Source: an uncultured Bacilli bacterium
GTDB lineage: Bacteria; Bacillota_I; Bacilli_A; RF39; UBA660
Length of the DNA stretch: 27,985 nucleotides
Reading direction: 5' to 3'
Assembly (NCBI GenBank): GCA_934098555.1
Contig: CAKOOQ010000016.1
Location: 1 to 27,985 of the forward strand
Position numbers and translations under genes: made by a program. The notes beneath the pieces were generated by a model. It ran no database searches, had not been told where the DNA came from, and saw only the letters and a program-made list of their open reading frames with translations. Positions 8,801-16,679 of the stretch are shown one piece after another (the stretch's first letter is position 1; every line of letters starts with the position of its first letter).

Positions 8801-9130
8801 TTAGGTAAATAATATTTTAAAAATATTAACCATCTCATTAATGCCTTTCGACATAAACTTTTCTATCAAAGAAGAAAAATGATTTCCTAACTTTGTCGTT
8901 TCATTAGAATAATCTTTTTTTATGTCGGTTAAATAATCCTTAATATCAACATTCTTCCCTTCTCTCACGTCTTTTTCAAATTTTTGAATAGCTTCATCCG
9001 TAAGGGTTGTTTTTTCACTTAGTTTAGCCTCATAATATCCCGTAGAAATGGCAATGGTTAAAGATAAATAAAGTAAAAACAAGAAAGCTAAAATTTTTAA
9101 GAAAATTGACCCCTTTTTCTTAATCTCCAT
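8801..9130 (-). CDS. Small single-pass membrane protein in the yqxA position
   Basis: The protein has 109 residues, with one N-terminal membrane helix (about 10-30, ILAFLFLLYLSLTIAIS) and a charged extracytoplasmic region with a long helical stretch (TDEAIQKFEKDVREGKNVDI) and a hydrophobic C-terminal end. Its start overlaps the end of spoIIP by 11 bases, and lepA follows. In B. subtilis the small membrane protein YqxA (DUF3679) occupies exactly this slot between spoIIP and lepA, so this is a candidate positional counterpart. Sequence similarity cannot be judged by eye. The location suggests a partner or accessory of the SpoIIP amidase, but no function can be stated. Confidence 0.75.
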   Translation of the reverse strand: MEIKKKGSIFLKILAFLFLLYLSLTIAISTGYYEAKLSEKTTLTDEAIQKFEKDVREGKNVDIKDYLTDIKKDYSNETTKLGNHFSSLIEKFMSKGINEMVNIFKILFT

Positions 9131-10037
9131 TTTCTTTTATCACATCCTTTAAAACTTTAGCAAGAACATGGATGGTATTGGTAACTTCTTCTATTTTGTT
9201 ATAAGGACCTCCTATTTCTAAAAGAAGCGTTTGATTTGAAAAATTTTGGTTATAAATACCATTCACACCTTTCCCGCCTTTTTTTAAAATTCCTCGACTA
9301 ATACTTGGCAGACGCTCATTTAACTTCGTACTAATTTTCTCGGCTAATCCTAAATTTTCTTTATAATTGTCATGATCTGTCCCAATCACAAATAAGATTT
9401 TGGCATAATTTTTATCTTGATAGTTTAAGGTGCTTGCCTCATAAGAAATAGAGTCTCTATGAATATCCAAATAATACTTTAAAGTAGGATTTTTAGCATA
9501 AGCATTTTTAAGTAAATAGTGACTGGCTTTATAGCTAGCCGCATAATTCCAACCATTAAGCCTTAAAACTTCTTTTAAGGGGGTGGTTTCCATGATGGTT
9601 TTAATACCTTCTTTATTGAGTTCTTCTCTTAATTTGTAACCCGCCATCATAACCGTCGGAGTCATATCATGACTTGGTAAGCCGGCATTACTATACTCTT
9701 CCCCTTGATGGGTGTTATATAAATAAACCACAGGATTTTCCTTATTTTCTTTAGGGGACGGATCTTCCATATATTCTAAAGAGGAAATCTTGCCATCGTA
9801 AACTTCATCCACGGTTTCATTTTGACCAATGGTGTAATTAAGAAGATAATCTAAAACGCTCGTATTTTCTTTAAAATTACTTGGTTTTAACATACTTTTT
9901 AGTAAAAAATCAATAAAAGCATCGGTGGTAAAAAGATGAGAAAAATAAGATAAAAAGAAAGAAAAACTACAAATAAGAAGGATAAGGGGCCAAAGAATGC
10001 GCCGTCTTTTTTTCCTTGTTTTAAATTTTTTAGCCAT
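9120..10037 (-). CDS. spoIIP: SpoIIP-type N-acetylmuramoyl-L-alanine amidase
   Basis: SpoIIP cleaves the stem peptide from peptidoglycan, and in spore formers drives engulfment with SpoIID and SpoIIM. The protein has a basic N-terminus, one membrane helix (about 14-37) and an extracytoplasmic amidase domain. Zinc-amidase marks of the family are visible: LYNTHQGEEY (His near residue 110), LDIHRDS, and LLLEIGGPYN with the catalytic-type glutamate. The ATG at 10037 (305 aa) is preferred over upstream GTG/ATG codons because AGGTGAT lies with the GG 8 bases upstream, exactly as in the DUF368 gene. B. subtilis spoIIP is sigma-E controlled; no such promoter could be identified here, only an isolated TATAAT at 10055-10060. 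Whether the organism forms spores cannot be told from this window; the enzyme may instead serve vegetative wall remodelling. Confidence 0.93.
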   Translation of the reverse strand: MAKKFKTRKKRRRILWPLILLICSFSFFLSYFSHLFTTDAFIDFLLKSMLKPSNFKENTSVLDYLLNYTIGQNETVDEVYDGKISSLEYMEDPSPKENKENPVVYLYNTHQGEEYSNAGLPSHDMTPTVMMAGYKLREELNKEGIKTIMETTPLKEVLRLNGWNYAASYKASHYLLKNAYAKNPTLKYYLDIHRDSISYEASTLNYQDKNYAKILFVIGTDHDNYKENLGLAEKISTKLNERLPSISRGILKKGGKGVNGIYNQNFSNQTLLLEIGGPYNKIEEVTNTIHVLAKVLKDVIKENGD

Positions 10038-10093
10038 TTTCATCACCTACTTAAATTATAAGATACTTTATGAGCATAAAATGTCACATAAAC

Positions 10094-10894
10094 TTATTTT
10101 TCTTTGAAAAGACTTACTATTTCATAACCGATAAGCGTAAGAAGAAAGAAAGACAAAATGTTCGCAGAAGAAAGATAAGGTAAAAGATTCAAATAGAAAA
10201 AGTATAAAGAAGTTAAAAGAAACAGCAAAATAACCCACCATGTTTCTTTCTTATAATATTTAAAACAATAAGAAACCAGTTTGACCATGAGAAAAATACC
10301 TATAACGGTTCCGAAAAGAAAAGTAAAAAACTCAGATAATTTAGAAAAGGGACTCGATAAAAGAGTTAAAACATAGGTGTAACTGCCAAGGCTAATAAAG
10401 GTAGAAGTAGCACTGACACCTGGTAAAACCATACAAAAGGCATCTACAAGACCTAAGAAAAAAACATACAAATAAGAAGAAAAAGAAGGGTTAAAAACAA
10501 AAGTTGTCAATCGAACCTCATTATAAAAAGAAACAATAAGAAAAAAGGACAGAAGAAGAAAAAGACTATTTTTTAAAGAGAAATTAACTTCTTTTTTAAC
10601 GGTGTCCAGTGTTCCTAGAATAAGGCCTCCAAAAAAGGCCATGGTATATAAAAAGTAAGCATTTATAAAATAAAGGACAAACTTACTTCCTAATAAAATA
10701 GCAAGACATACCCCGAGACCAAGAGAAAATAAATAGGAGAAATTTCTTTTCTTGTCTTGAAAGAAAGTATTTAACTTTTGTAAGGCCTCATCATAAACAC
10801 CTAACAAAATAGCCAAAACAGCCCCTGAGATACCAGGTATTATTTTTCCAACACCAATAAGAAATCCTTTTAGAAAAAGAAAAAAACTTTGCAT
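10094..10894 (-). CDS. DUF368 / PopT-type polyprenyl-phosphate transporter
   Basis: The protein is a polytopic membrane protein of about eight helices (266 aa). The N-terminal signature GVGKIIPGISGAVLAILLGV is characteristic of DUF368, and the half-repeat FCMVLPGVSATSTFISLGSY near residues 150-170 mirrors it, as expected of the internally duplicated fold. DUF368 proteins (PopT) have been shown in other bacteria to recycle undecaprenyl phosphate across the membrane, in parallel with DedA/UptA proteins, so this gene probably supports cell-wall lipid carrier recycling. The ATG at 10894 is chosen because AGGTGAT precedes it at the standard distance; the GTG at 10903 lies inside that ribosome binding site. 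It sits between pnp and the wall amidase gene spoIIP with no clear terminator on either side. Confidence 0.9.
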   Translation of the reverse strand: MQSFFLFLKGFLIGVGKIIPGISGAVLAILLGVYDEALQKLNTFFQDKKRNFSYLFSLGLGVCLAILLGSKFVLYFINAYFLYTMAFFGGLILGTLDTVKKEVNFSLKNSLFLLLSFFLIVSFYNEVRLTTFVFNPSFSSYLYVFFLGLVDAFCMVLPGVSATSTFISLGSYTYVLTLLSSPFSKLSEFFTFLFGTVIGIFLMVKLVSYCFKYYKKETWWVILLFLLTSLYFFYLNLLPYLSSANILSFFLLTLIGYEIVSLFKEK

Positions 10895-10932
10895 AGGTAT
10901 CACCTAGTAAAGTTTATTCTTAAAATACATTA

Positions 10933-13086
10933 TTATTTCTCATTTTTTTTTTCAGGTTTAGGAAGAGTGGCTTTACGGGAAAGATTAAGTCGTCCCCGAT
11001 TATCATAACCTAAACTTTTTACCGTGATTTCATCGCCAACTTGAACGATGTCTTTAGGTTTATTGACTCTTTCATGAGCAAGTTCTGATACATGGACAAG
11101 CCCTTCACAATTAGGCCATAAAGAGACGAAGCAGCCAAAATCTTCAACTTTTGTGACTTTTCCTGTATAAATTTTATCTGGTTCTACTTCTCTTACCACA
11201 TCTAAAATCATTTCTTTGGTTTTTTGAATGATGTCAGCATCGGTATGATAAATAATAACTCTGCCATCATCTTCTAAATCCACTTTAACGGCATCTTTAT
11301 CATTTACGGTAGCAACGTTACTTGCTTCTAAAATAATTTTCGTAATCATTTCGCCACCGCGACCGATTACATCTTTAATACGGTCGGGATTGATTTTGAA
11401 GGTTTCAATTTTAGGTGCATATGGACTCAATTCTTTTCTTGGTTCTTTAATGCAATCAGTCATTACATCTAATATTTCTAAACGGGCTTTTTTAGCTTGG
11501 GCTAAAGCTTCTTTTAAAATATCTTTTGTGACACCTTTGATTTTAATATCCATTTGTAAAGCTGTGATACCGTCTTTCGTCCCAGCAACTTTAAAGTCCA
11601 TGTCTCCCATGTGGTCTTCAAGGCCTTGAATGTCGGTTAAAATTGTATATTTTTTAGGGTCTTCTTTCGACGTAATAAGGCCCATGGCAATGCCCGCAAC
11701 GGGGGCTTTTATAGGAACACCCGCGGCCATTAAGGATAAACATCCCGCACAAATAGTGGCTTGACTGGATGAACCGTTGCTTTCTAAAATTTCTGATACT
11801 ACCCGAATGGTATAAGGAAATTCTTCTTCCGAAGGAATCACATAAGATAAGGCTCTTTCTCCTAAAGCCCCATGGCCAATTTCTCTTCTTCCTGGAGAAC
11901 CATAACGACCTATTTCCCCAACCGAGAAAGCTGGGAAGTTATAATGAAGCATAAAACGTTTTGTATCTTCAATACCAAGACCATCTAAAATTTGATGTTC
12001 GCCAATAGCTCCCAAAGTCGTCGTAGCTAAACTCTGCGTTTGACCTCTTGTAAAGACAGCCGATCCATGACACCTTGGGAGTAAATCGATACACGCATCT
12101 AAATGTCTTATTTCATCCATTTTACGACCATCTGGACGGATATGTTTATCGGTAATAAGTTTTCTTACCACATCCCCTTCCAAGTTATTTAAAATTTTAC
12201 TTACTTGTTTGATTTTATCATTTAAATTTTCATCTTCAAGATAAACATTTGTAAAATAGCCGATTGTTTCTTGTTTTAAACTTTCTACTTGTCTTACCGA
12301 TTCTAATTTATCTTTAATTTGAATTCGTTTAAACATTTCTTCTTCGGCATAAGAAGTAACTTGACTTACAATATCTTTATCCAGTTCTGCTTTATCCAGT
12401 TCTACTTTTTCTTTACCAATTTCTTTAATAATTTCTTTTTGGAAAGCACAAAGTTTTTTAATTGCCTCATGACCAAATAAAATACCTTCTAATATTTCTT
12501 TTTCACTACATTCCGCAGCCCCAGCTTCCACCATACAAATAGCTTCGTTCGTTCCTGCAACGGTTAAGTTCATTTTTGATTTTTCAAGTTCTTCAACGCT
12601 TGGATTAATGATATAGTCTTTACCAATTTTACCAACAACAACCCCGCAGACAGGACCATCAAAAGGAATCTCGGAAATTCCTAAAGATAAGGATGAACCA
12701 AACAAAGCGGCCATCACAGGAGAGTTATCTTGGTCTACCGATAAAATCGTATTAATAACTTGGATTTCATTTCTTAAATTTTCGTCAAACATAGGTCTTA
12801 AAGGACGATCGATAATTCGTGCAGCAAGAGTAGCTTCATCACTAGGGCGTCCTTCTCTTTTGATAAACCCACCAGGGATTTTACCTACAGAATAAAGTTT
12901 TTCTTGATATAAAACTTGTAAAGGGAAAAAATCTTGGGTGATAACATTGGTTCCCATGACAGAAGCACTTAAAACAACGGTATCTCCATAACGAACAAGA
13001 CACGCTCCATTGGCTTGTTTAGCAAGCCATCCTGTTTCAATAACAATTTCTTTTCCAAAAAAATCGAGTTTAAATTCTTTTTTCAT
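10933..13086 (-). CDS. pnp: Polyribonucleotide nucleotidyltransferase (PNPase)
   Basis: PNPase degrades RNA 3'-5' phosphorolytically and is a core part of the Bacillota RNA degradation machinery. The 717-residue product has the full architecture: two RNase PH-like domains (the second with FSVGEIGRYGSPGRREIGHG and the metal-binding DIQGLEDHMGDMDFK), a KH domain (IKDVIGRGGEMITKI) and a C-terminal S1 domain (GKVTKVEDFGCFV, then EGLVHVSELA). The start is supported by an AAGGAG ribosome binding site close upstream. The gene lies 47 bases below rpsO, separated from it by a strong intrinsic terminator with no space for another promoter, so pnp transcription probably depends on read-through from the rpsO promoter. 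That fits the usual rpsO-pnp pairing. Confidence 0.98.
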   Translation of the reverse strand: MKKEFKLDFFGKEIVIETGWLAKQANGACLVRYGDTVVLSASVMGTNVITQDFFPLQVLYQEKLYSVGKIPGGFIKREGRPSDEATLAARIIDRPLRPMFDENLRNEIQVINTILSVDQDNSPVMAALFGSSLSLGISEIPFDGPVCGVVVGKIGKDYIINPSVEELEKSKMNLTVAGTNEAICMVEAGAAECSEKEILEGILFGHEAIKKLCAFQKEIIKEIGKEKVELDKAELDKDIVSQVTSYAEEEMFKRIQIKDKLESVRQVESLKQETIGYFTNVYLEDENLNDKIKQVSKILNNLEGDVVRKLITDKHIRPDGRKMDEIRHLDACIDLLPRCHGSAVFTRGQTQSLATTTLGAIGEHQILDGLGIEDTKRFMLHYNFPAFSVGEIGRYGSPGRREIGHGALGERALSYVIPSEEEFPYTIRVVSEILESNGSSSQATICAGCLSLMAAGVPIKAPVAGIAMGLITSKEDPKKYTILTDIQGLEDHMGDMDFKVAGTKDGITALQMDIKIKGVTKDILKEALAQAKKARLEILDVMTDCIKEPRKELSPYAPKIETFKINPDRIKDVIGRGGEMITKIILEASNVATVNDKDAVKVDLEDDGRVIIYHTDADIIQKTKEMILDVVREVEPDKIYTGKVTKVEDFGCFVSLWPNCEGLVHVSELAHERVNKPKDIVQVGDEITVKSLGYDNRGRLNLSRKATLPKPEKKNEK

Positions 13087-13104
13087 ACAATCTCCTTTTT
13101 ATAA

Positions 13105-13136
13105 AGAAAAAAAGACACTAAAAAGATTAGTGCCTA
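13105..13136 (-). terminator. Intrinsic terminator between rpsO and pnp
   Basis: On the minus strand GGCACTAA pairs with TTAGTGTC (8 bp with one G-U) and is followed by seven T. The first stem bases are part of the rpsO TAG stop. Since pnp begins 18 bases later and has no visible promoter of its own, it likely acts as a partial terminator that sets the S15:PNPase ratio. Confidence 0.85.
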
Positions 13137-13403
13137 TTTTCTTAAATTTAATTTCTTAATTAATTCACGATAAGATACAACATCATTTTCTTTTAAATAA
13201 TTTAAAAGTTTTTTTCTTCTTCCAACTTTCATTTGTAAACCACGTTTAGAATGATAGTCATGAATATGTGTTTTGAAATGTTCGGTTAAGTTGTTAATTT
13301 CTTCTGTCAATAAAGCAACTTGTACTTCGGCACTTCCCACATCTTTCTTATCTTTTTGAAATTCTTTAATGATTTCAGCTTTTCTTTCTTTAGACATAGC
13401 CAT
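13134..13403 (-). CDS. rpsO: 30S ribosomal protein S15
   Basis: S15 binds 16S rRNA at the central domain and nucleates 30S platform assembly. The 89-residue product from ATG 13403 aligns along its full length with the family: VGSAEVQVALLTEEINNLTEHF, then HDYHSKRGLQMKVGRRKKLLNYL and YRELIKKLNLRK. The upstream in-frame codons to 13442 are open but not coding: GAAGGAGG lies 8 bases before the ATG at 13403, and that start gives the normal S15 length. A promoter and an 80-base structured leader precede it. Confidence 0.97.
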   Translation of the reverse strand: MAMSKERKAEIIKEFQKDKKDVGSAEVQVALLTEEINNLTEHFKTHIHDYHSKRGLQMKVGRRKKLLNYLKENDVVSYRELIKKLNLRK

Positions 13404-13487
13404 AATCTTTTCCTCCTTCTTTAACATAATCGGTTTATCCAAAGTAATTGACGAGGAAGTCAGAAAACTTCAGAAAAACTTCATTAC
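13404..13487 (-). promoter_or_regulatory. rpsO 5' leader with stem-loop, candidate S15 autoregulatory element
   Basis: The predicted transcript has an untranslated leader of about 80 bases. In it GGTAAT pairs with a later ATTACT (one G-U), and immediately inside GAAG pairs with CTTC, with an unpaired CTCGTCA on one side. Two near-copies of TTTTCTGA(A/C)TTC-like sequence form the interior. S15 represses its own synthesis through leader structures of varied shape across bacteria, so such an element is expected here; this particular fold is drawn by eye. Confidence 0.4.
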
Positions 13488-13493
13488 CCAAAT

Positions 13494-13522
13494 AGTATAA
13501 TATATTTTATTTAGGATTGCAA
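13494..13522 (-). promoter_or_regulatory. Predicted promoter for rpsO
   Basis: The -35 TTGCAA (13517-13522) and -10 TATACT (13494-13499) are separated by 17 bases. The -35 overlaps the last codons of the upstream 128-aa gene. Confidence 0.7.
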
Positions 13523-13897
13523 ATAGTTTTTTATATTATTTCTTAAAGAATAATAATCGGGGACAATCACATCTTCTTTGGAAACCCCCACTAAAACAGG
13601 TTCATATTTTTTATAGTTTAAAAGACACGCCCTTTCATAACCTAAGACAGCTAAAGAAGCAATCGTATCCACCGGAATATCAAACTTATGACGAAGATAT
13701 TTCTCCTCTGTATAGTCTTTTAAATTAATTTGTTTTCCAACATATATTTTTAAGGACTTATCTTTCGCTAAGCTTAGTTTAACACCTGTGATAAGAGGCA
13801 TGGAAAGTTCTAATTGTTTATCTAAAAAATTTAAAGTCCTATCAAGTGTTTGAAATTTGGTATACGAGTTTTTACCAATAATGAACTGTGAACCCAT
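13511..13897 (-). CDS. Conserved-looking hypothetical protein, 128 aa
   Basis: No family is recognised. The protein is soluble with mixed alpha/beta character, no signal peptide and no membrane helix. It has Lys-rich strands (KLSLAKDKSLKIYVGKQINL) and a conserved-looking centre (VDTIASLAVLGYERACLLNY). It has its own promoter (13924-13952). The ribosome binding site is unusual: a run of seven G with the start 6 bases further on. It stands alone between the C39-type peptidase gene and rpsO with no sign of coupling to either, so context offers no clue to function. Confidence 0.75.
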   Translation of the reverse strand: MGSQFIIGKNSYTKFQTLDRTLNFLDKQLELSMPLITGVKLSLAKDKSLKIYVGKQINLKDYTEEKYLRHKFDIPVDTIASLAVLGYERACLLNYKKYEPVLVGVSKEDVIVPDYYSLRNNIKNYLQS

Positions 13898-13923
13898 GAT
13901 GCTCCCCCCCTTTGTGCCAAATT

Positions 13924-13952
13924 ATTTTATCATGATTTTTTTTAAAGCACAA
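13924..13952 (-). promoter_or_regulatory. Predicted promoter for the 128-aa gene
   Basis: The -35-like TTGTGC (13947-13952) and -10 TAAAAT (13924-13929) are 17 bases apart. They start directly at the end of the upstream peptidase gene. The -35 matches only partly. Confidence 0.5.
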
Positions 13953-13953
13953 T

Positions 13954-15291
13954 CTAATTAGGATAGTAAAGAGCCCTTTGGCCAAACAAATTATAAATTT
14001 TATTAAATTGCGTTCTATTATAACGTTTTATTTGACCTGTAAAAGAATCCGAAACAAGAACACTTTGACGGTTAAAACCAATAATGACAACACTGTGTAA
14101 ATCTCCGAGCCATGAAATAACTTCACCGGTGGGTTTATAAATCCAAGAATCATAAACCTCCGTATCCACAAGATTAATCGAAACCCAAACTTGAACGGGA
14201 AAGCCTTGTTCTACCAAAGAAAGAACACTATTTAAAGAATGGCCCGTATAATCTACCATTCCCGTTTTAAATTTATTGGCCACCTCTAAAATGGGTTTTT
14301 GATAAACTCCGTAACCGGTATTATCCTTTGGGTCCCCGACAAACTCAAGCTCCGGATTGCCCCCGTAACGCGTAAGTCCCTCATCATAAGGACTTTCTCC
14401 TTTCTTTAAAGCAGAAACAATATCTTCCATCGTCACATCTACTTTATAAAAGCGAAGCAAGTTATATAAGGCCGCACTTTCACAACCATTTGGATAATTC
14501 GGATACTGATTAAAGGTAGGAAAATTAGCAATTTGATAAGTTATTTCTTTAGGAAGAATTTGCAGTGTTCTTGATGAAGTCACTTCGTTACCCAAAAAAT
14601 CACTAGCCGTATAATATACTTTATAAAGACCTGGGGTATTATAATTTACTTTACTATCATCTACCGTATAAGAAACACTTCCAAAGCGTTCATCCTGAGC
14701 CGTCACCCCAATTTTTAAATCGGCACTTTCACCAACTTCAATTGTGAGATAAGAAAGCCCTTTAAAAGCCGGCGGTTCTTTATCTTCTTTTAAGGTAAGT
14801 TTGGCTTTTTCTTCCGTCACATTTTGATAATTATCTTTAATAATAATAGAGACTTCTTGTTCTCCTAGTATCTTTTGTATCGAAGAGCCCTCAATGGTAT
14901 AAGAAGACACATCAGAAATACTTACGATAAAATCCTCGATGGCAGGTAAATCTTCATCAATATATCTTTCTAAATCTTGGACAACAACTAAAGGAGCCGT
15001 TGTATCTATAATGGAAGCTTTAACATGATAAAGATAAGACTCAATTTTTAGTTTAATCTCATAGTCACCAATATCTTTTAACTCCTTAAGAGAAACATCG
15101 GTCAAGGCTTTCAAAGAGTCACTATTAAAAAAATCTTCGATTGTTATTCCTTCGCCATATTCTTTCGTCACAACAAAGGAAATATTTTGTTTTATCATCT
15201 GATATTTCCAAAAATAATACCCCAAGAAAGATAAAAGTATAAGCAAAATAAGACTACCTGCCATAAGCATACGTTTCTTTTTTTTTATCAT
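13954..15291 (-). CDS. Membrane-anchored Ig-like protein with C39-type cysteine peptidase domain
   Basis: The 445-residue protein has a basic N-terminus and a single membrane helix (about 8-28), then an extracellular region. Residues about 90-245 carry two bacterial Ig/cadherin-like segments (each introduced by a T-x-A-P or EPPAF motif, and ending in YKVYYTASDFLGNEV). The C-terminal 190 residues fit the C39_2 peptidase-like fold: NYPNGCESAAL with Cys270, GDLHSVVIIGF with His399 and VSDSFTG with Asp415, in the order of a papain-like triad. The family includes surface peptidases and inactive-looking cell-envelope proteins; since all three residues are present, activity is plausible but the substrate is unknown. 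AAGAGG is 7 bases from the ATG. It lies downstream of the rplT terminator; no convincing promoter was found in the 50 bases between. Confidence 0.85.
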   Translation of the reverse strand: MIKKKKRMLMAGSLILLILLSFLGYYFWKYQMIKQNISFVVTKEYGEGITIEDFFNSDSLKALTDVSLKELKDIGDYEIKLKIESYLYHVKASIIDTTAPLVVVQDLERYIDEDLPAIEDFIVSISDVSSYTIEGSSIQKILGEQEVSIIIKDNYQNVTEEKAKLTLKEDKEPPAFKGLSYLTIEVGESADLKIGVTAQDERFGSVSYTVDDSKVNYNTPGLYKVYYTASDFLGNEVTSSRTLQILPKEITYQIANFPTFNQYPNYPNGCESAALYNLLRFYKVDVTMEDIVSALKKGESPYDEGLTRYGGNPELEFVGDPKDNTGYGVYQKPILEVANKFKTGMVDYTGHSLNSVLSLVEQGFPVQVWVSINLVDTEVYDSWIYKPTGEVISWLGDLHSVVIIGFNRQSVLVSDSFTGQIKRYNRTQFNKIYNLFGQRALYYPN

Positions 15292-15340
15292 ACAACAACC
15301 TCTTATTTATATAACAAAATATTAGCATATTTTAAGGCAG

Positions 15341-15367
15341 AAAAAAAGACATTGCCTTTCAATGCCC
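15341..15367 (-). terminator. Intrinsic terminator at the end of infC-rpmI-rplT
   Basis: On the minus strand GGCATTG pairs with CAATGTC around a short loop and is followed by seven T. It starts directly after the rplT stop codon. Confidence 0.88.
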
Positions 15368-15919
15368 TTATTTCAAATTACGGATTAATTCATCTTTTTT
15401 CATAGTAGAATAACCTTTTAAGCCTTGTTCTTTAGCAACGGCTTTTAACTCTGCTAAAGTCATTTTACTATAATCTTTAGATTCTTCTTTTTTAGCTTCT
15501 TCTTTCTTTTCTACTTTTTTAGGAGCTTTTTCTTCTTTAACGGTTTTAGTTTCTTTAACTTCACCATTTAAAGCTTTCTTAGAAACTTCAACTAATTCTG
15601 TGAATGCTTTAGGATTATCAATAGCTAATTCACTTAACATCTTACGATTGATTTCAATACCAGCTTTAGATAAACCGTTCATGAATTTAGAATAACTAAT
15701 ATCATTCATGCGGCAGGCTGCATTGATACGTGTAATCCAAAGTTTTCTGAAATCTCTTTTCTTTTGACGACGATCTCTGTAAGCATAAGCACCACTATGG
15801 AAAACTTGTTCTTGAGCCGTTTTATATAAACGATGTTTGCTGCCAAAATAACCTTTTGCTTGTTTTAATACTTTTCTTCTTCTGTTTTTAGAAACAGTTC
15901 CGCCTTTAACTCTTGCCAT
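15368..15919 (-). CDS. rplT: 50S ribosomal protein L20 with C-terminal Rho-N/SAP-like extension
   Basis: L20 binds 23S rRNA early in 50S assembly and in Bacillota represses its own operon through the infC leader. Residues 1-118 are a complete L20 (MARVKGG start, RRRKVLKQAKGYFGSKHRLY, FRKLWITRINAACR, MLSELA), equal to the whole protein in most bacteria. The gene continues to 183 residues: a Lys/Glu-rich linker (119-148), then a compact segment 150-183 (MTLAELKAVAKEQGLKGYS and KKDELIRNL), which has the pattern of the Rho N-terminal/SAP-like helix-extended-loop-helix nucleic-acid-binding motif. The reading frame is continuous with normal composition, so this is a real fusion and not an artefact of a missed stop. 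It is the third gene of infC-rpmI-rplT, 15 bases after rpmI, and ends at a terminator. Confidence 0.96.
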   Translation of the reverse strand: MARVKGGTVSKNRRRKVLKQAKGYFGSKHRLYKTAQEQVFHSGAYAYRDRRQKKRDFRKLWITRINAACRMNDISYSKFMNGLSKAGIEINRKMLSELAIDNPKAFTELVEVSKKALNGEVKETKTVKEEKAPKKVEKKEEAKKEESKDYSKMTLAELKAVAKEQGLKGYSTMKKDELIRNLK

Positions 15920-15934
15920 ATTTACACCACCTTA

Positions 15935-16132
15935 CTAGATAACAGATTTAATTCTGCTAGCTTCTCCTTTACTTAGAGTTCCTTTGTTACGTCTTTGACG
16001 AATTTGTTTTGCACTATCTTTACTTGTTTTATGGTTACCATTACTTAATTTATAAGAAAGTTCACCATTTTTTTTCTTTTTGAAAACTTTGCTACTTGCT
16101 TTATGTGTTTTCATTTTTGGTCCTTTAGCCAT
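15935..16132 (-). CDS. rpmI: 50S ribosomal protein L35
   Basis: The 65-residue product is a typical L35: KMKTHKASSKVFKKKKNGE in the N-terminal half and a Lys/Arg-rich C-terminal half (RQRRNKGTLSKGEASRIKSVI). It is a small basic component of the large subunit. The middle position between infC and rplT is conserved across bacteria. The ribosome binding site AAGGAAG lies at the usual distance from the ATG. Confidence 0.96.
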   Translation of the reverse strand: MAKGPKMKTHKASSKVFKKKKNGELSYKLSNGNHKTSKDSAKQIRQRRNKGTLSKGEASRIKSVI

Positions 16133-16148
16133 TTTAACTTCCTTCTTT

Positions 16149-16679
16149 CTATTTTTTAGGTGCTAAGATGATGTACATATTACGTCCTTCTTGTTTCACA
16201 GGCGTTTCAATGCTACTCATCTCACTTAACTTATCAGCAAATTTATTTAATACTTCCCGACCTAATTCAGGGTGAGCCATTTCTCTTCCCCTAAAACGAA
16301 TGGATGCTTTTACTTTATGACCACGTGCTAAATAGTCACCCGCATTTTTTACCCGCGTTTCAAAATCATGAATATCAATATTAACTGATAAACGATATTC
16401 TTTAAGTTCTTTATTCGTTTCTCTTTGTTTTTTTAAAGCATCTTTTTGCCTTTTTTGTTTTTCATAACGATACTTGTTATAATCCATAATTTTACCAACC
16501 GCAGGGGTGGCATTACCACTCATCAAAACAAGATCCAAGCCAGCAAAAGTGGCAATTGTTTTGGCATCTTGTAGAGATTTCATGCCCATTTGTTCTCCAT
16601 TAGGTCCGATTACCATGAGTTCGCTTACACGAATACTATCATTAATTGGTAATTCATCCGTCTTCTTTGCTATATCCAT
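16149..16679 (-). CDS. infC: Translation initiation factor IF-3
   Basis: IF-3 keeps ribosomal subunits apart and checks the initiator tRNA-start codon interaction. The product (176 aa from ATG 16679) matches the family throughout: INDSIRVSELMVIGPNGEQMG at the start of the N-domain, MDYNKYRYEKQKRQKDALKK in the linker and the C-domain VKASIRFRGREMAHPELGREV, ending in ILAPKK. The in-frame ATG at 16730 is rejected because translation from there would run through the leader terminator hairpin and adds residues absent from the family. The start itself is not settled: GGAGG is only 3 bases from ATG 16679, but 9 bases from an in-frame ATA codon at 16673; infC in many bacteria uses AUU/AUA-type starts. 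It is the first gene of infC-rpmI-rplT. Confidence 0.96.
   Translation of the reverse strand: MDIAKKTDELPINDSIRVSELMVIGPNGEQMGMKSLQDAKTIATFAGLDLVLMSGNATPAVGKIMDYNKYRYEKQKRQKDALKKQRETNKELKEYRLSVNIDIHDFETRVKNAGDYLARGHKVKASIRFRGREMAHPELGREVLNKFADKLSEMSSIETPVKQEGRNMYIILAPKK

Noticed and set aside
10055..10060. TATAAT upstream of spoIIP as a promoter
   Set aside because: No -35 hexamer at 16-18 bases and no recognisable sigma-E pattern; in AT-rich DNA an isolated TATAAT is weak evidence.
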